A DNA stretch of 64,000 nt from Opacimonas viscosa (GCF_024199005.1 NZ_JANATA010000010.1:44763-108762), one strand, 5' to 3'; positions 23,916 through 37,270 are shown, counted from the first letter of the stretch. The notes: generated from the sequence alone by a model not told the origin. Program-made: numbers and translations.

Positions 23916-25457
23916 ATGCAACTTAATTCCACTGAAATTGCAGAACTGATCAAAAAACGAATTGAGCAGTTTGAAGTAGTAAGTGAAGCTCGCAATGAAG
24001 GTACAATCGTAGGTGTTACTGATGGTATCATCCGCATTACTGGCTTAGCCGATGTAATGCAAGGGGAAATGATCGAGCTTCCTGGTAATCGTTACGCTAT
24101 CGCACTTAACTTAGAACGAGATTCTGTAGGTGCAGTAGTTATGGGTCCTTATGCGGACCTACAAGAAGGACAAAAAGTCCAATCAACAGGTCGTATCCTA
24201 GAAGTACCAGTAGGCCCAGGCCTATTAGGTCGTGTTGTTAACACACTAGGTGAGCCGATTGATGGTAAAGGCGCGATTGATGCTGCTGGTTTTGAGCCAG
24301 TTGAAAAAATTGCACCAGGTGTTATCGAACGTCAATCAGTTGATCAACCAGTCCAAACGGGTTATAAGTCAGTTGACTCAATGATCCCAATCGGTCGTGG
24401 CCAGCGTGAGCTAGTTATCGGTGACCGTCAAACTGGTAAAACAGCTTTAGCGATTGATGCCATTATCAATCAAAAAGACACAGGTATTAAATGTGTATAC
24501 GTAGCTATTGGTCAGAAAGCATCGACTATTGCTAACGTAGTACGCAAATTAGAAGAGCACGGCGCCTTAGCGAATACTATCGTTGTTGCTGCTTCTGCAT
24601 CTGAGTCAGCTGCCTTACAGTACTTATCAGCGTATTCTGGTTGTACTATGGGTGAATACTTCCGTGACCGCGGTGAAGATGCATTAATCGTATATGATGA
24701 CTTATCTAAGCAAGCTGTTGCTTATCGTCAAGTTTCATTGCTATTAAAACGTCCTCCTGGTCGTGAAGCATACCCTGGTGATGTTTTCTATCTTCACTCT
24801 CGTCTACTTGAGCGTGCCGCTCGTGTAAACGCTGATTACGTAGAAAAGTACACTAACGGTGAAGTGAAAGGTAAAACTGGTTCTTTAACCGCTCTACCAA
24901 TCATCGAAACCCAAGCAGGTGATGTATCAGCATTCGTACCAACTAACGTTATCTCAATTACCGATGGTCAGATCTTCTTAGAAACTGACTTGTTTAACGC
25001 GGGTATTCGCCCAGCGGTAAACGCAGGTATTTCAGTATCTCGTGTAGGTGGTGCAGCACAAACTAAAATCATCAAGAAGTTAGGTGGCGGTATTCGTCTA
25101 GCCCTAGCTCAGTATCGTGAATTAGCGGCGTTCTCGCAGTTTGCATCTGACCTTGATGAAGCAACTCGTGCTCAATTAGAGCATGGTGAGCGTGCAACAG
25201 AGTTAATGAAACAGAACCAGTATGCGCCGTTATCGGTTGCGGATACTGCGGTTTCCCTGTTTGCGATAGAAAAAGGGTACTTAACTGACGTTGAGTTAGA
25301 GAAAGTACTAGATTTCGAAGCCGCTTTGCACTCATATATGAGCACAGAGCAGGCTGAGTTAGTCAAGACTATCAATGAAACAGGTAACTATAACGATGAC
25401 ATTGAAAAGCAACTAAACGATGCTTTAACTACGTTCAAGAAAACTGCAACGTGGTAA
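23916..25457 (+). CDS. atpA: F1Fo ATP synthase subunit alpha
   Basis: This 513-residue subunit matches E. coli AtpA in length. It is the non-catalytic nucleotide-binding subunit of the alpha3beta3 hexamer. It has the P-loop [15 protein letters not shown] (about residue 169), the catalytic-site arginine-finger segment in [19 protein letters not shown], and the family signature near [13 protein letters not shown]. The N-terminal helix [16 protein letters not shown] contacts delta. GGGGAT precedes the ATG. Confidence 0.98.
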   Translation: MQLNSTEIAELIKKRIEQFEVVSEARNEGTIVGVTDGIIRITGLADVMQGEMIELPGNRYAIALNLERDSVGAVVMGPYADLQEGQKVQSTGRILEVPVGPGLLGRVVNTLGEPIDGKGAIDAAGFEPVEKIAPGVIERQSVDQPVQTGYKSVDSMIPIGRGQRELVIGDRQTGKTALAIDAIINQKDTGIKCVYVAIGQKASTIANVVRKLEEHGALANTIVVAASASESAALQYLSAYSGCTMGEYFRDRGEDALIVYDDLSKQAVAYRQVSLLLKRPPGREAYPGDVFYLHSRLLERAARVNADYVEKYTNGEVKGKTGSLTALPIIETQAGDVSAFVPTNVISITDGQIFLETDLFNAGIRPAVNAGISVSRVGGAAQTKIIKKLGGGIRLALAQYRELAAFSQFASDLDEATRAQLEHGERATELMKQNQYAPLSVADTAVSLFAIEKGYLTDVELEKVLDFEAALHSYMSTEQAELVKTINETGNYNDDIEKQLNDALTTFKKTATW

Positions 25458-25518
25458 TCAATGCGCCCTTGAAAGCATAGCTCTCAGGGGCAAGCGTTAA
25501 GTAATCGGAGAAATAGTC

Positions 25519-27796
<2,278 letters not shown>

Positions 27797-27838
27797 GCTT
27801 TAGTCCTTTGCTAACAATAACCCTTTATAGGAGGTCTT

Positions 27839-28246
27839 ATGGCAACCGTACATCTTAGCGTAGTCAGCGCAGAAGAAGCGATTTTTACAGGTGACGTTGA
27901 AGCGATTCAAGTTACCGGTAGTGAAGGTGAGCTGGGTATTCATCCAGGTCACGCGCCATTATTGACAGCAATTCGTCCAGGTATGGTACGTTTAGTACAA
28001 GACGGCAAAGAAGATTTTATCTACATTGCTGGCGGTACTCTTGAGATTCAACCACATGCAGTTACGGTACTTGCTGATACAGCAATCCGCGCTGCAGATT
28101 TAGATGAACAAGGTGCCGAAGAAGCACGACGTAATGCCGAAGAACAAATTGCGAATCCTTCAGGTGACTTCGACCATAAAGCAGCTGCTTTACAGTTAGA
28201 AGAAGCCTTAGCGCAATTGAAGTTAATTCAACAATTACGCAAATAA
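27839..28246 (+). CDS. atpC: F1Fo ATP synthase subunit epsilon
   Basis: This 135-residue protein couples the c-ring to gamma and can inhibit hydrolysis through its C-terminal helices. The beta-sandwich domain has [21 protein letters not shown], and a two-helix Ala/Glu/Gln-rich tail follows. AGGAGG precedes the ATG. It is the last gene of the atp operon; a strong terminator lies about 20 bases after its stop. Confidence 0.96.
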   Translation: MATVHLSVVSAEEAIFTGDVEAIQVTGSEGELGIHPGHAPLLTAIRPGMVRLVQDGKEDFIYIAGGTLEIQPHAVTVLADTAIRAADLDEQGAEEARRNAEEQIANPSGDFDHKAAALQLEEALAQLKLIQQLRK

Positions 28247-28265
28247 GCGCATTTGCTATTATGAT

Positions 28266-28292
28266 AAAACCCAGCTCTTAGCTGGGTTTTTT
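28266..28292 (+). terminator. Rho-independent terminator of the atp operon
   Basis: AAACCCAGC, a five-base loop and GCTGGGTTT form a 9-bp perfect stem, followed by a T-run. It lies 20 bases after the atpC stop and separates the atp operon from the accessory sensory cluster. Confidence 0.92.
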
Positions 28293-28456
28293 GTTTTTAA
28301 TAACGAAGAAAATGGACCAACATTTTAGCAAAATAGACAATCAATGATATTAACGTAAGAAATATCTTTTAGACAAAAGTATAGAGTTTATTAAAAAGGA
28401 AGAGAAATAAGACAACCTTGTCTAAACTATGACTGTATCAATAAATTGAGTTCGAT

Positions 28457-30949
28457 GTGACCACACAAAGCCGTTTTTTCTGCCAAGGAATGAGTTGGGG
28501 TTCTTTCGCTTTATTGTATGGTTGTTTCAGTATTCAATATGTAAATGCCAAAGACAGTGCCACTTTGCCAACCCAGGTAACTGAACCTAACAATATAGCT
28601 ATTCCTAAATCAAATTCCATAACACAGCTATCTAAGCAGATAGAACGGATCGCTGTGTCTACTAAATTACCTGTTAAACCGGTCAATGATATTCCCAAAA
28701 GTATTTCAGTACTAAACAAAGACGATCTAGCAACATGGCAAATTGATAGTTTAGATGATCTTGTTTTCGCCATGGCTAATGTAGGTGTTCGTGGAAATTC
28801 AGCCATCAATTCAGGGTTTCATATTCGTGGTGTTGGCTCAGATAATTGGCATGTAAATGCTAATCAGGGGATCGCAGTCGCATTTGATGAGACAAATATT
28901 GTTAGCCCATATGTTTCCCAATTAGCAGCGTATGATTTAGCTAGTGTTGAGGTGTTTCGTGGACCACAAAGTGCTTTATTTGGTATTAACAGCTCTGGTG
29001 GAGCAGTCAATTTTAATACGCAACAACCACAATTAGACGAATACACAGGATTTGCTGAACTCACTTTAGGGACATTTAACAGAAAAGTACTAACCGGTGC
29101 ACTCAATATCCCCATTAATGAAACGATAGCGAGTCGTATTGCTTTTCAAAGAGAGCTAAGAGATGGCCCGTGGACTAACTTGTATAATAATGAACCAATG
29201 GGCGATATCGATATAAACAGTTGGCGCTGGCAAACAAAATGGGAAGTTCATCCTGAGCATACCCTGATATATAGTCATGAAAAAAGACGAAATCATTCTG
29301 GGAAAACTCCATTATTAGGAGGGGGTTACTGGGATATAAGAAGTCCAAATATAGTGTCTGGCCAAATTACTGATCTTAATGCCGCGCCTGATTGTGAGGC
29401 TGCTTTAACGCGAAATATTGCGGTATTTATTTCACCTTCCTGCGTTTCGATCATTCCGTTCACTGGTGGACAAACACAGACGGTCAGTACGGGAAGTTGG
29501 GCTACATTATATGACGCCAGTGAGGATATAGCCGATACGACGTTTACAATGCAACGACTGCGCTATTCGTGGTTAGGTGATGGAGTTTCGCTAAAAAGTA
29601 TTACCAGTTACGATAATCTATCTGCACAATATTTAGAGAGTTTATCGAATTTACCACAGGGTATTGGTTTTATGCCCGGCCAAATAAGTCAGATAAAACA
29701 ATGGGCTCAAGAACTGACTTTAACGTGGGAAGTTACACCCGTTGTAAGTGCGATGCTCGGTACTTACTTTGCAAATAAAGACAGTCAACTAAGCACCATT
29801 ATCAGTCGTACGGATAATGATGGGGCACCTTTTGGTATCGTGCCATCAGTGGTTATTGAGCAAGTCGATAAAACGCGCTCTTGGTACGGTTGGGTGGAAT
29901 ATGATCCGGATTCACCATGGCTTTTTAACTTAGCTTTGCGTTATACACAACAACGACAAAAAGGTGTAAGTACTACACGTGTTTTTGCTAAGACTATAGA
30001 TGCGACACCAGCAGCTCAAACATTGCCTTTTGGCAGTTTTATCACAAAGAATCAATTTGCAACCTTGAGTGCAACGCCAGCCGGAATCTGTCCACCAAGT
30101 GTCGGAGGTATTCCTTGTATGTTGGCGACACCTGTCAGCTTGAATGCTTATCTAACAGCATATAATGCTGATGTTGCATACTTTATCAAAAACAACCTAA
30201 ATATGTATATCAGTACATCTAGGGGCTTTGTTGGAGGGAGTTTTGATACCCGTGCGCTAGCAGCTTTTGCTGGGACTGCTGATCAGCCTGTTGCGCCAGA
30301 GCAACTTACGGCATTTGAGTGGGGCATCAAATATCAAAGCGCTGCATTGAAACTGAATTCAGCCTTATTTCATTATACATGGCAAGATAAGCAAATATTC
30401 GATGTGAATAACTTAGGGCAACCGGCTTTTGTGAATATTCCTAAGGCACAATTACAAGGCGTAGAGTTATCAGGGGAATGGCAATTTACGTCAGCTTGGA
30501 CAGTTGATATTGGTTTGGGGTGGCTAGTTTCTGAAGTGATTGATGTAGGAACTTTACAAGGGGTTAAAACAGGTAATGCTTTGACTAATATTGCACCTTT
30601 CAACCACACCTTTGGATTGCACTATGAGCGGAAAGTTTGGGACTCTACTGTTGTTGCAGGTACCAGCCGCTTATCCTTGTTAACCCAGTTTGTGGGGCCG
30701 CAATACTCATCAAAAGATAACGATCAAGCGTATCGTTTAGCGAAATATAAAAATATTAATGTCCATTGGCAACATACCTTAGCCGATTTACCACAGTGGA
30801 GGTTTTCTTTAGGAGTAAAAAACTTAACAGCAGAAAAATATTGTCTCAAGAAAAACCAAAACACGACCTTGAGCTACAATTTACAATGTTTGCCTAATAT
30901 TGGCGAAAGACTGTGGTATGTTGAAATGAGATATAGCTATGAAAATTAA
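28457..30949 (+). CDS. TonB-dependent outer membrane receptor
   Basis: This protein of up to 830 residues imports a ligand across the outer membrane with energy from TonB-ExbBD (not in this window). After a signal-like segment ending near VNA-KDS comes the plug domain (about residues 75-190): PVNDIPKSISVLNKDDLATW, GFHIRGVG, VEVFRGPQSALFGINSSGGAVNF. The rest is the beta-barrel, with many alternating aromatic strands. The start is a GTG at 28457; an ATG at 28490 would also leave a signal peptide. It overlaps the following hybrid kinase gene by 11 bases, which suggests its ligand is linked to that sensor. Ligand unknown; no siderophore gene is nearby. Confidence 0.88.
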   Translation: MTTQSRFFCQGMSWGSFALLYGCFSIQYVNAKDSATLPTQVTEPNNIAIPKSNSITQLSKQIERIAVSTKLPVKPVNDIPKSISVLNKDDLATWQIDSLDDLVFAMANVGVRGNSAINSGFHIRGVGSDNWHVNANQGIAVAFDETNIVSPYVSQLAAYDLASVEVFRGPQSALFGINSSGGAVNFNTQQPQLDEYTGFAELTLGTFNRKVLTGALNIPINETIASRIAFQRELRDGPWTNLYNNEPMGDIDINSWRWQTKWEVHPEHTLIYSHEKRRNHSGKTPLLGGGYWDIRSPNIVSGQITDLNAAPDCEAALTRNIAVFISPSCVSIIPFTGGQTQTVSTGSWATLYDASEDIADTTFTMQRLRYSWLGDGVSLKSITSYDNLSAQYLESLSNLPQGIGFMPGQISQIKQWAQELTLTWEVTPVVSAMLGTYFANKDSQLSTIISRTDNDGAPFGIVPSVVIEQVDKTRSWYGWVEYDPDSPWLFNLALRYTQQRQKGVSTTRVFAKTIDATPAAQTLPFGSFITKNQFATLSATPAGICPPSVGGIPCMLATPVSLNAYLTAYNADVAYFIKNNLNMYISTSRGFVGGSFDTRALAAFAGTADQPVAPEQLTAFEWGIKYQSAALKLNSALFHYTWQDKQIFDVNNLGQPAFVNIPKAQLQGVELSGEWQFTSAWTVDIGLGWLVSEVIDVGTLQGVKTGNALTNIAPFNHTFGLHYERKVWDSTVVAGTSRLSLLTQFVGPQYSSKDNDQAYRLAKYKNINVHWQHTLADLPQWRFSLGVKNLTAEKYCLKKNQNTTLSYNLQCLPNIGERLWYVEMRYSYEN

Positions 30950-33233
30950 AAGCGTTCTCTTTTGTTTGTGTTGGCTGTTTTTACAATTAGCTGTTATTGC
31001 GCCCGTCAAAGCTGCTAAATCGCATATAGTGACTCCAGGTTCTGAAATTAACATTTTAATAGTGTTATCGTTTCAGCAAAAATACCCTTGGACAAGAAAA
31101 TTAACAGATGGGTATTTCGAAGCAGTAAAAAAATATCATGATAAGTATCATATCAATCTCTTTGTAGAGTCTATGCAACTAGAAATAGATGGTGAGGTGA
31201 ATTATGTTGATTTTCATACAAGTATTTTAAAAAAATACCAAGATACTCAAATAGATGCGGTGATTGGCGATTCGATTCATGCATATACTTACATAGATAA
31301 ATATGGCAAAGATAACTCGAAATATCATAATATACCTAAATTGGTTTATAGCGATAATGTCCCTAGAAGACAAGAACCTTTATTTGTTGTTCAGGGGAGG
31401 GCTAACTTTCAAGTCATTGATAACATAAAGTTACTTCGCTATCAAAACCCTGATGTGGAACAATTGTTTGTAATTAATAATGCTAAAGCATTCCACCGTA
31501 AAGTAATATCTCATATAAAAAAAAGTCCCGAAGCAGAAGGGTTACAAATAATCAATATGCCACTCAAATCAAGTCGTGATTTGAATGATTTCATCGCTAA
31601 TATTGGTAATAATGCTGCAGTACTTCTACTTCCCACGTCCTTAAATAATGGCACTATTTTACCTGCCGAAGTCGCCTATAAATTAGGGCAAAACCTCCAA
31701 GTACCAGTCTATACCCTGTGGGAGCAGATGCTAGGCACAGGTGTGTTAGGCGGCAGTGTGATTAATCCTTTTATTATTGCAAAAGAAAGTATGGATGCTG
31801 TTTTGCACTATTTTGAACACGGTACCATTGGGCAAGTGAATCATCAGCCTAGGTGGATTTTGGATTACGAGCAATTAGACTACTTTAATTTACCGGTACC
31901 GGATTTTGCCACAGATATAACATATCTCAATCCTGAACGTCATATCTGGTTAGATTACCCTACCGAATTTGGTCTCTTTATATTCTTATGTTTTACCCTG
32001 TTACTGGCACTGATGTACATGCGTCAGCGTCAGTTGCGCATAGCAGTATTGCAAACAGAACATGCACGTTCTTTAGCGGAACAAAACCAACAGTTAGCCG
32101 AAAATAGTCTATTAGCTAAAACTAAATTCTTGGCGACTGTTTCGCATGAAATTAGAACGCCGATTAACGGCATAACCGGTGCGGTTCCATTGATAGAGAA
32201 AGAACCACTGACAGACAAGCAAAAACACTACACCAATATGATTAAGTATTGTGGTGATTCGTTGTTAAATACCGTGAATGACATTTTGGATTTTTCAAAA
32301 ATGGAAGCTAAAGAGTTTGTTCTGCACAAAAGCCATTTTACTGCGCATCAACTGCTCACCGATATCCAGCATTATGCGAATATGATTGTCAGTGGTCGGC
32401 CGATTAAAATCTCTATGGAGATCGATCAATTAATTGATGTCCCGATATATGGTGATATTCATCGGATCCAGCAAATATTCAACAACCTTGTTAATAATGC
32501 AATCAAATTTACGGAAGCTGGACAGGTAGTTATCGGTGCAAAAGTAGAAGTTGTTGAGCAACAATATATCTTGCACGCATGGATTGAAGATACTGGATTA
32601 GGCATTGATGAAAAACATCAAAAGATGTTGTTTACACCATTTAATCAGATAAATAATACCTTGAGTAAGCCGCATCATGGCACCGGCCTCGGCTTGGCGA
32701 TTTGTGCAGAGCTAGTGAGATTAATGAATGGCGAAATTACGGTAAGTAGTCAATTAAATGAAGGTAGTCGTTTTGCTTTTAACATTTGTTTAGAACCTGG
32801 TGATTATCAGTTAAGTCAACAATATGCACTAGACGAGTCAGCTATCGATTCATTTGATGTATCGGTTTTATTGGTCGAAGATAATTCGATTAACCAAGAA
32901 GTAATCAGTGCGCAACTTGATAACACAGGCATGGCAGTCACATTAGCTGATAATGGTGCGGCTGCTTTGGATATGCTCAGACTTACACCAGATAAATTCG
33001 ATATTATCTTGATGGATCTACAAATGCCCAAGATGAATGGTTATGAAGCAGTTAGTCAAATTCGTTCGGGGGTATGCGGCGAGGCGGTTAAACATATTCC
33101 AGTCATTGCCTTAACTGCACATATGGAATTGGACGAAAAACAAGCCGGTTTTAGTGATTTTGATAGTCATTTGGTTAAACCGATAAAACCGCATTTGCTC
33201 TGTCAAAGTATTGTGAAAAACTTAAAAGCGTGA
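30939..33233 (+). CDS. Hybrid histidine kinase with periplasmic substrate-binding-like sensor (copy 1)
   Basis: This 764-residue membrane protein has a signal peptide (MKIKSVLFCLCWLFLQLAV). A periplasmic domain of about 310 residues resembles ABC-transporter substrate-binding proteins (PF04392-like). One membrane helix (FGLFIFLCFTLLLALMYM, about 348-365) follows. The HisKA domain has SHEIRTPINGI with His403. The ATPase has NNAIKFTEAG, DTGLGID and GTGLGLAI. A receiver domain has Asp693 (ILMDLQMPKMNG) and a conserved Lys. All catalytic residues are present. It has no HPt and no DNA-binding output, so signal must leave through another protein. Tandem paralogue of the next gene, overlapping it by four bases. 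Confidence 0.88.
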   Translation: MKIKSVLFCLCWLFLQLAVIAPVKAAKSHIVTPGSEINILIVLSFQQKYPWTRKLTDGYFEAVKKYHDKYHINLFVESMQLEIDGEVNYVDFHTSILKKYQDTQIDAVIGDSIHAYTYIDKYGKDNSKYHNIPKLVYSDNVPRRQEPLFVVQGRANFQVIDNIKLLRYQNPDVEQLFVINNAKAFHRKVISHIKKSPEAEGLQIINMPLKSSRDLNDFIANIGNNAAVLLLPTSLNNGTILPAEVAYKLGQNLQVPVYTLWEQMLGTGVLGGSVINPFIIAKESMDAVLHYFEHGTIGQVNHQPRWILDYEQLDYFNLPVPDFATDITYLNPERHIWLDYPTEFGLFIFLCFTLLLALMYMRQRQLRIAVLQTEHARSLAEQNQQLAENSLLAKTKFLATVSHEIRTPINGITGAVPLIEKEPLTDKQKHYTNMIKYCGDSLLNTVNDILDFSKMEAKEFVLHKSHFTAHQLLTDIQHYANMIVSGRPIKISMEIDQLIDVPIYGDIHRIQQIFNNLVNNAIKFTEAGQVVIGAKVEVVEQQYILHAWIEDTGLGIDEKHQKMLFTPFNQINNTLSKPHHGTGLGLAICAELVRLMNGEITVSSQLNEGSRFAFNICLEPGDYQLSQQYALDESAIDSFDVSVLLVEDNSINQEVISAQLDNTGMAVTLADNGAAALDMLRLTPDKFDIILMDLQMPKMNGYEAVSQIRSGVCGEAVKHIPVIALTAHMELDEKQAGFSDFDSHLVKPIKPHLLCQSIVKNLKA

Positions 33234-35560
33234 AAAGGATGAATAACTGCACTGAACGTCCTCAAAATTGGCCTAGAATGTATTTGGCATTGGTGTTTTA
33301 TATTCTGCTTTCTTCATTGGGTTCGAATACCTATGCCGATAACCAATCATTAAATGATGAATCTTATCCATTAGGCACAATACAAAACCCTATTAATTTA
33401 TTAATGGTAGTGTATAACAGTCCCATGGTGCCCTGGACGCAAGCGATGCAAAATGGCTTCATTAAAGGAGTCAATGAAACAGACTTAGTTGTAAATGTGT
33501 TTACTGAGTCTATTTACGCCTCTATAACAGCAGATGAAAAATTATCCTTAGATTTAAGTACGCTTTTTACGGGTAAATATAAACATATCAAATTTCATGG
33601 CATGTATACTGAATCCACAGATGCCAACAAGCATATCGACATCTTTCGGTCGTTTAAAAACGATTTAAATATTCCTATTTATGCTTTTGAATACAATGAA
33701 GATATTACAGGTAAAGGATTTATTAAAACGTCTTATCAGGATGAATTAAACTTACTTGAAAGTAATGCAAGAATAATTGCATTACAAAGACCTAAACTAG
33801 AAACACTTCATGTTATTCGTGGTGCTAATATCAATTTAGACTTTTATCAAACCGAATTAACATCTTTTCTCCAAACATATTCCCCAGGCGTTAAAGTTAG
33901 CGAGGTGGAGTATTCATCTTTAGCTACTTTGCAGCAGCAGATAGCTCAGATACCAGCCTCTGATGCTATAATGTATTTCCCGGTTTTTTACCAAGAAGGA
34001 CAAGAGCGGTTCACGCCAAGAGAGTTTATTAAGGAAATACAAGGATATAGTCAAACCCCGATATATACGATGTGGCATTCCCTTTTCTCTGACGCTGTTG
34101 TAGGTGGTACTATGATAGATGCTGAAGCTATTGGTAAAAACGCAGTTTTTACTTTATTGACTGCGATTGATACGGGGCGTTTTCCGAGATCTATGGATAT
34201 AGGGGTGACAGTATTTGATTATCAACAACTCCGGGATTATCACTTACCGATTCCTGACTTTATTGAAGATGTGGAAGTGGCAAATGTACCTGGTTCAATT
34301 TGGGTAGATTATCCCCATGAAATCATTGTAATACTCTTAATCACATTAATCTTATTATCGTTTTCATTTATATACCGCCAAAAAGTATTGAAAGATGCTT
34401 ATGCCAAAGCTAACTATTTAGCACAAGCAAAAAGCAAGTTTTTGGAAAATGTTAGTCATGAGATCCGTACCCCGATAAATGGGATCTTAGGTGCTATTCC
34501 GTTGATCAAAAACTATCCCCTGACTAATGAACAGCAACAATATCTACATCTCGTAGAATTTAGTTCAGATGTCTTGTTGAGTAATATGAATGATATTTTG
34601 GAATACTCTAAAATAGAATCTAATACCTATTATTTAGAACCGGTTTCGTTTTCTCCAAAAACTTTAATAGATGGCGCCTTTACCTATGCCAAAATGATCA
34701 ACGCAAAGCATGATATAGAATTAATATTGATTGATAACAAATTGATTGATGTACCGCTATACGGAGATGCTAGACGGTTAAAACAAGTGATACTGAATGT
34801 CTTAAATAATGCGGTAAAATATACTGAACGTGGCAGTATCGTGTTACAAGCTGAAATAGCGATGAAAGATGGCAAATACTGTCTAAATATTTCCGTAACA
34901 GATACTGGTGTCGGTATTTCTCAAGATTTACAAAATAAGGTTTTTGAACCGTTCTCACAATTTAACCAAAACAACGAAGCGATTGGGGGCACGGGTTTAG
35001 GCCTTAGTTTGAGTAAAGCATTTGTTAAATTAATGTCTGGAAAGATATCGTTAACCAGCCGTTTAGGGCAAGGTACTACCGTTGAGTTTGAATGCCCCTT
35101 TGAGCTGAGTGCAGAACCTATTCTTTCAGAGGTTACTGCTAGTGCAGAAACAAACAAAGCTATGACTGAAAACAAACGGGTTCGCGATCCTCGTATTTTA
35201 ATTGTCGAAGATAATGAGATTAACCAGACTATTTTGTTAGCCCAACTTGAAAAAATCTACCCTTATTGTCATGTTGTTGAGAATGGTCAGTTATGTTTGG
35301 AAGCATTGAAAGCGACACCTGACTATTACGATTTAATCATCATGGATATTAAAATGCCTGTTATGAGCGGAGATGTTGCAGCAAAACACATCCGTTTAGG
35401 TCATTGTGGTGAACGTAATAAACAACTACCTATTGTAGCGTTAACTGCACATATAGCTCCTGATGGTGAATATGCAAATGTATTTAATGAACAATTAACC
35501 AAACCGACTCCTGCAGACATGATTATTAAAACGGTACAAAAGTATTTGATCCTGCATTAA
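33230..35560 (+). CDS. Hybrid histidine kinase with periplasmic substrate-binding-like sensor (copy 2)
   Basis: This 776-residue paralogue of the preceding protein has the same order: signal segment (YLALVFYILLSSLGSNTYA), substrate-binding-like periplasmic domain, membrane helix (IIVILLITLILLSFSFIY, about 365-382), HisKA with His410 in SHEIRTPINGI, and an ATPase with NNAVKYTERG, DTGVGIS and GTGLGLSL. The receiver has Asp706 in IIMDIKMPVMSG. The juxtamembrane motif DYxQLxxYxLPxPDF is shared with copy 1, but the ligand-binding domains have diverged, so they may sense different or related ligands. The GTG at 33230 overlaps the previous stop. No HPt or output domain is present. Confidence 0.87.
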   Translation: MKRMNNCTERPQNWPRMYLALVFYILLSSLGSNTYADNQSLNDESYPLGTIQNPINLLMVVYNSPMVPWTQAMQNGFIKGVNETDLVVNVFTESIYASITADEKLSLDLSTLFTGKYKHIKFHGMYTESTDANKHIDIFRSFKNDLNIPIYAFEYNEDITGKGFIKTSYQDELNLLESNARIIALQRPKLETLHVIRGANINLDFYQTELTSFLQTYSPGVKVSEVEYSSLATLQQQIAQIPASDAIMYFPVFYQEGQERFTPREFIKEIQGYSQTPIYTMWHSLFSDAVVGGTMIDAEAIGKNAVFTLLTAIDTGRFPRSMDIGVTVFDYQQLRDYHLPIPDFIEDVEVANVPGSIWVDYPHEIIVILLITLILLSFSFIYRQKVLKDAYAKANYLAQAKSKFLENVSHEIRTPINGILGAIPLIKNYPLTNEQQQYLHLVEFSSDVLLSNMNDILEYSKIESNTYYLEPVSFSPKTLIDGAFTYAKMINAKHDIELILIDNKLIDVPLYGDARRLKQVILNVLNNAVKYTERGSIVLQAEIAMKDGKYCLNISVTDTGVGISQDLQNKVFEPFSQFNQNNEAIGGTGLGLSLSKAFVKLMSGKISLTSRLGQGTTVEFECPFELSAEPILSEVTASAETNKAMTENKRVRDPRILIVEDNEINQTILLAQLEKIYPYCHVVENGQLCLEALKATPDYYDLIIMDIKMPVMSGDVAAKHIRLGHCGERNKQLPIVALTAHIAPDGEYANVFNEQLTKPTPADMIIKTVQKYLILH

Positions 35561-35650
35561 TACAAAGTCTTACGGTCTATATGCATTGCTATGTGAGTGA
35601 TTACTTCGCTATAATCTAAAACGTTAAAACAACCGGTGAGGGGAGTCCTT

Positions 35651-37270
35651 GTGCAAAATTTCAATGATTTTCTCGCTCCTTTTCAAAAACCTCAAATTCC
35701 AAGCCCTTTAGATACAACGACGAAAATCTGGCATAGTTTTGCGCTTTTAGTTTTATTTGGTGTTATCCAACAAGTTAATGCACACGTCATAGCACATATT
35801 GATTTATTATTTGGTGGCATTGTCGTTCTCGCATTGTTCCTGCCTCAATATTTGCGTTGGTCACTTCTCCTATCCTTATTTTATTGGCTTAGCCTTTTGT
35901 TAGAAGTGGAATTACAGAACCATATCGTATGGTTTGTCAGCGTTTGTTTTTATGAAGCAATGGTATTGTGTGTATTATTCGTTCTAAAAAAACACTATTT
36001 AAATGTCGGCAATATGCGTTTAAAGAGTTTAGTCGTGCAAATGGGACTTCTTTTGTTGAGCGCTTTTGCTCAGTTACCCGTTAGTTACTTAGTGTTTGAC
36101 AACGGTTTGGTGACATCTGAATTATCCTTGCTAATGTATTTAGTCAAAACACAGCTTTTTTTGTATGCCAGTGTTTTGTATATTTTATGTGTGACTTGGT
36201 TGGTCAAGTTTGTGCGTAGGGATGATGGCCCTTTTATGCATATTGAATGGGCCAAAATGAGTATTCAGATTTCGATTATAGCAATGCTTATTGTTGGGCT
36301 ATACCAGATCCAACCAAATATTGAATACCTTATGCGCATGGTCTACTTTATTCCTCTCGTTTGGTTTGGTTACCGGTTTGGGTGGGTCGGTGTATTTGTT
36401 GCTGTGTTACTCTTGATAACAGCACTTTCCATTTATCTTCATACTGCTCCACTCACATTGGTCATGGAGTACCAAACGTTTTTAGTCAGTTATTTACTCG
36501 TTGCATTACTGCTGGGTGGAATGTTTATTGAGCAACACATCATTGAAGAAGAATTGTATAAAGCAAAACACCAAGTAACAATATCCAATCAGGAGTTACA
36601 AGATAAGAACAATCAGTTAAAAGTACTGGCGAGTGATATTATTGCGATACAAGAAAGGGAACGTAAAAAACTATCACAGGAACTTCATGATGAAGCTGCG
36701 CAAAATATCACAGCATTGCAAGTTGGGATAAAACTGAACGAAAAGAAAGGGTCTGTGACATTCCAATCTCACCTTTCTATCATTAAAAATCAAGCGGCAG
36801 AGATTTATCAGAAAGTGTATGAGTTGGTTCATTGGTTAAGACCACGCATAGTGGATGAGGTAGGTTTGGTTGCTACCTTACAAAGTACTTATTTTGCAGA
36901 TAGATTAGCTAGGGCAAATATCACATACGATGCTCATATTATCTTGGATGAGAGTGCTCTTTCCATTGAGTTGAAGATAGCCATATTTAGACTCATACAA
37001 GAGGCAACATTACTGGCGATGGAGAATCGTTCTGTGACTAAATTCTGCGTTCACCTTAGCCAACATCAAGATAAGATAAAATTAGTTATCAGTGATGACC
37101 GTGAGCAAGCCTATACTTCTACTAATACTCCTATATTTGATCCATTTAAGATTGAGTACCAAGTATTAGCTTTGGCAGGATCGCTTAGCATAGAACTAGA
37201 GTTGGGTATGCGTCTTCAGATATTGCTACCTATGCATACATCTGCTGACCATTTGGGGGAGGGCGCATGA
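35651..37270 (+). CDS. Membrane histidine kinase, NarX/UhpB-type, with degenerate ATPase domain
   Basis: This protein of about 539 residues has roughly eight membrane segments (MASE1-like) in residues 25-290 and a coiled coil. Its HisKA_3 dimerisation helix, ERERKKLSQELHDEAAQN, has His346. The C-terminal ATPase is degenerate. Where the N-box Asn should be the sequence reads RLIQEATLLAMENRS. The usual DNGxG is DDREQ. The GxGLxGLxxR box is missing. It probably cannot bind ATP normally. Start: the GTG at 35651, preceded by GAGGGGAG at six bases, is better than the GTG at 35636. It overlaps the next kinase gene by four bases (ATGA), so the two are translationally coupled. Confidence 0.82.
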   Translation: MQNFNDFLAPFQKPQIPSPLDTTTKIWHSFALLVLFGVIQQVNAHVIAHIDLLFGGIVVLALFLPQYLRWSLLLSLFYWLSLLLEVELQNHIVWFVSVCFYEAMVLCVLFVLKKHYLNVGNMRLKSLVVQMGLLLLSAFAQLPVSYLVFDNGLVTSELSLLMYLVKTQLFLYASVLYILCVTWLVKFVRRDDGPFMHIEWAKMSIQISIIAMLIVGLYQIQPNIEYLMRMVYFIPLVWFGYRFGWVGVFVAVLLLITALSIYLHTAPLTLVMEYQTFLVSYLLVALLLGGMFIEQHIIEEELYKAKHQVTISNQELQDKNNQLKVLASDIIAIQERERKKLSQELHDEAAQNITALQVGIKLNEKKGSVTFQSHLSIIKNQAAEIYQKVYELVHWLRPRIVDEVGLVATLQSTYFADRLARANITYDAHIILDESALSIELKIAIFRLIQEATLLAMENRSVTKFCVHLSQHQDKIKLVISDDREQAYTSTNTPIFDPFKIEYQVLALAGSLSIELELGMRLQILLPMHTSADHLGEGA

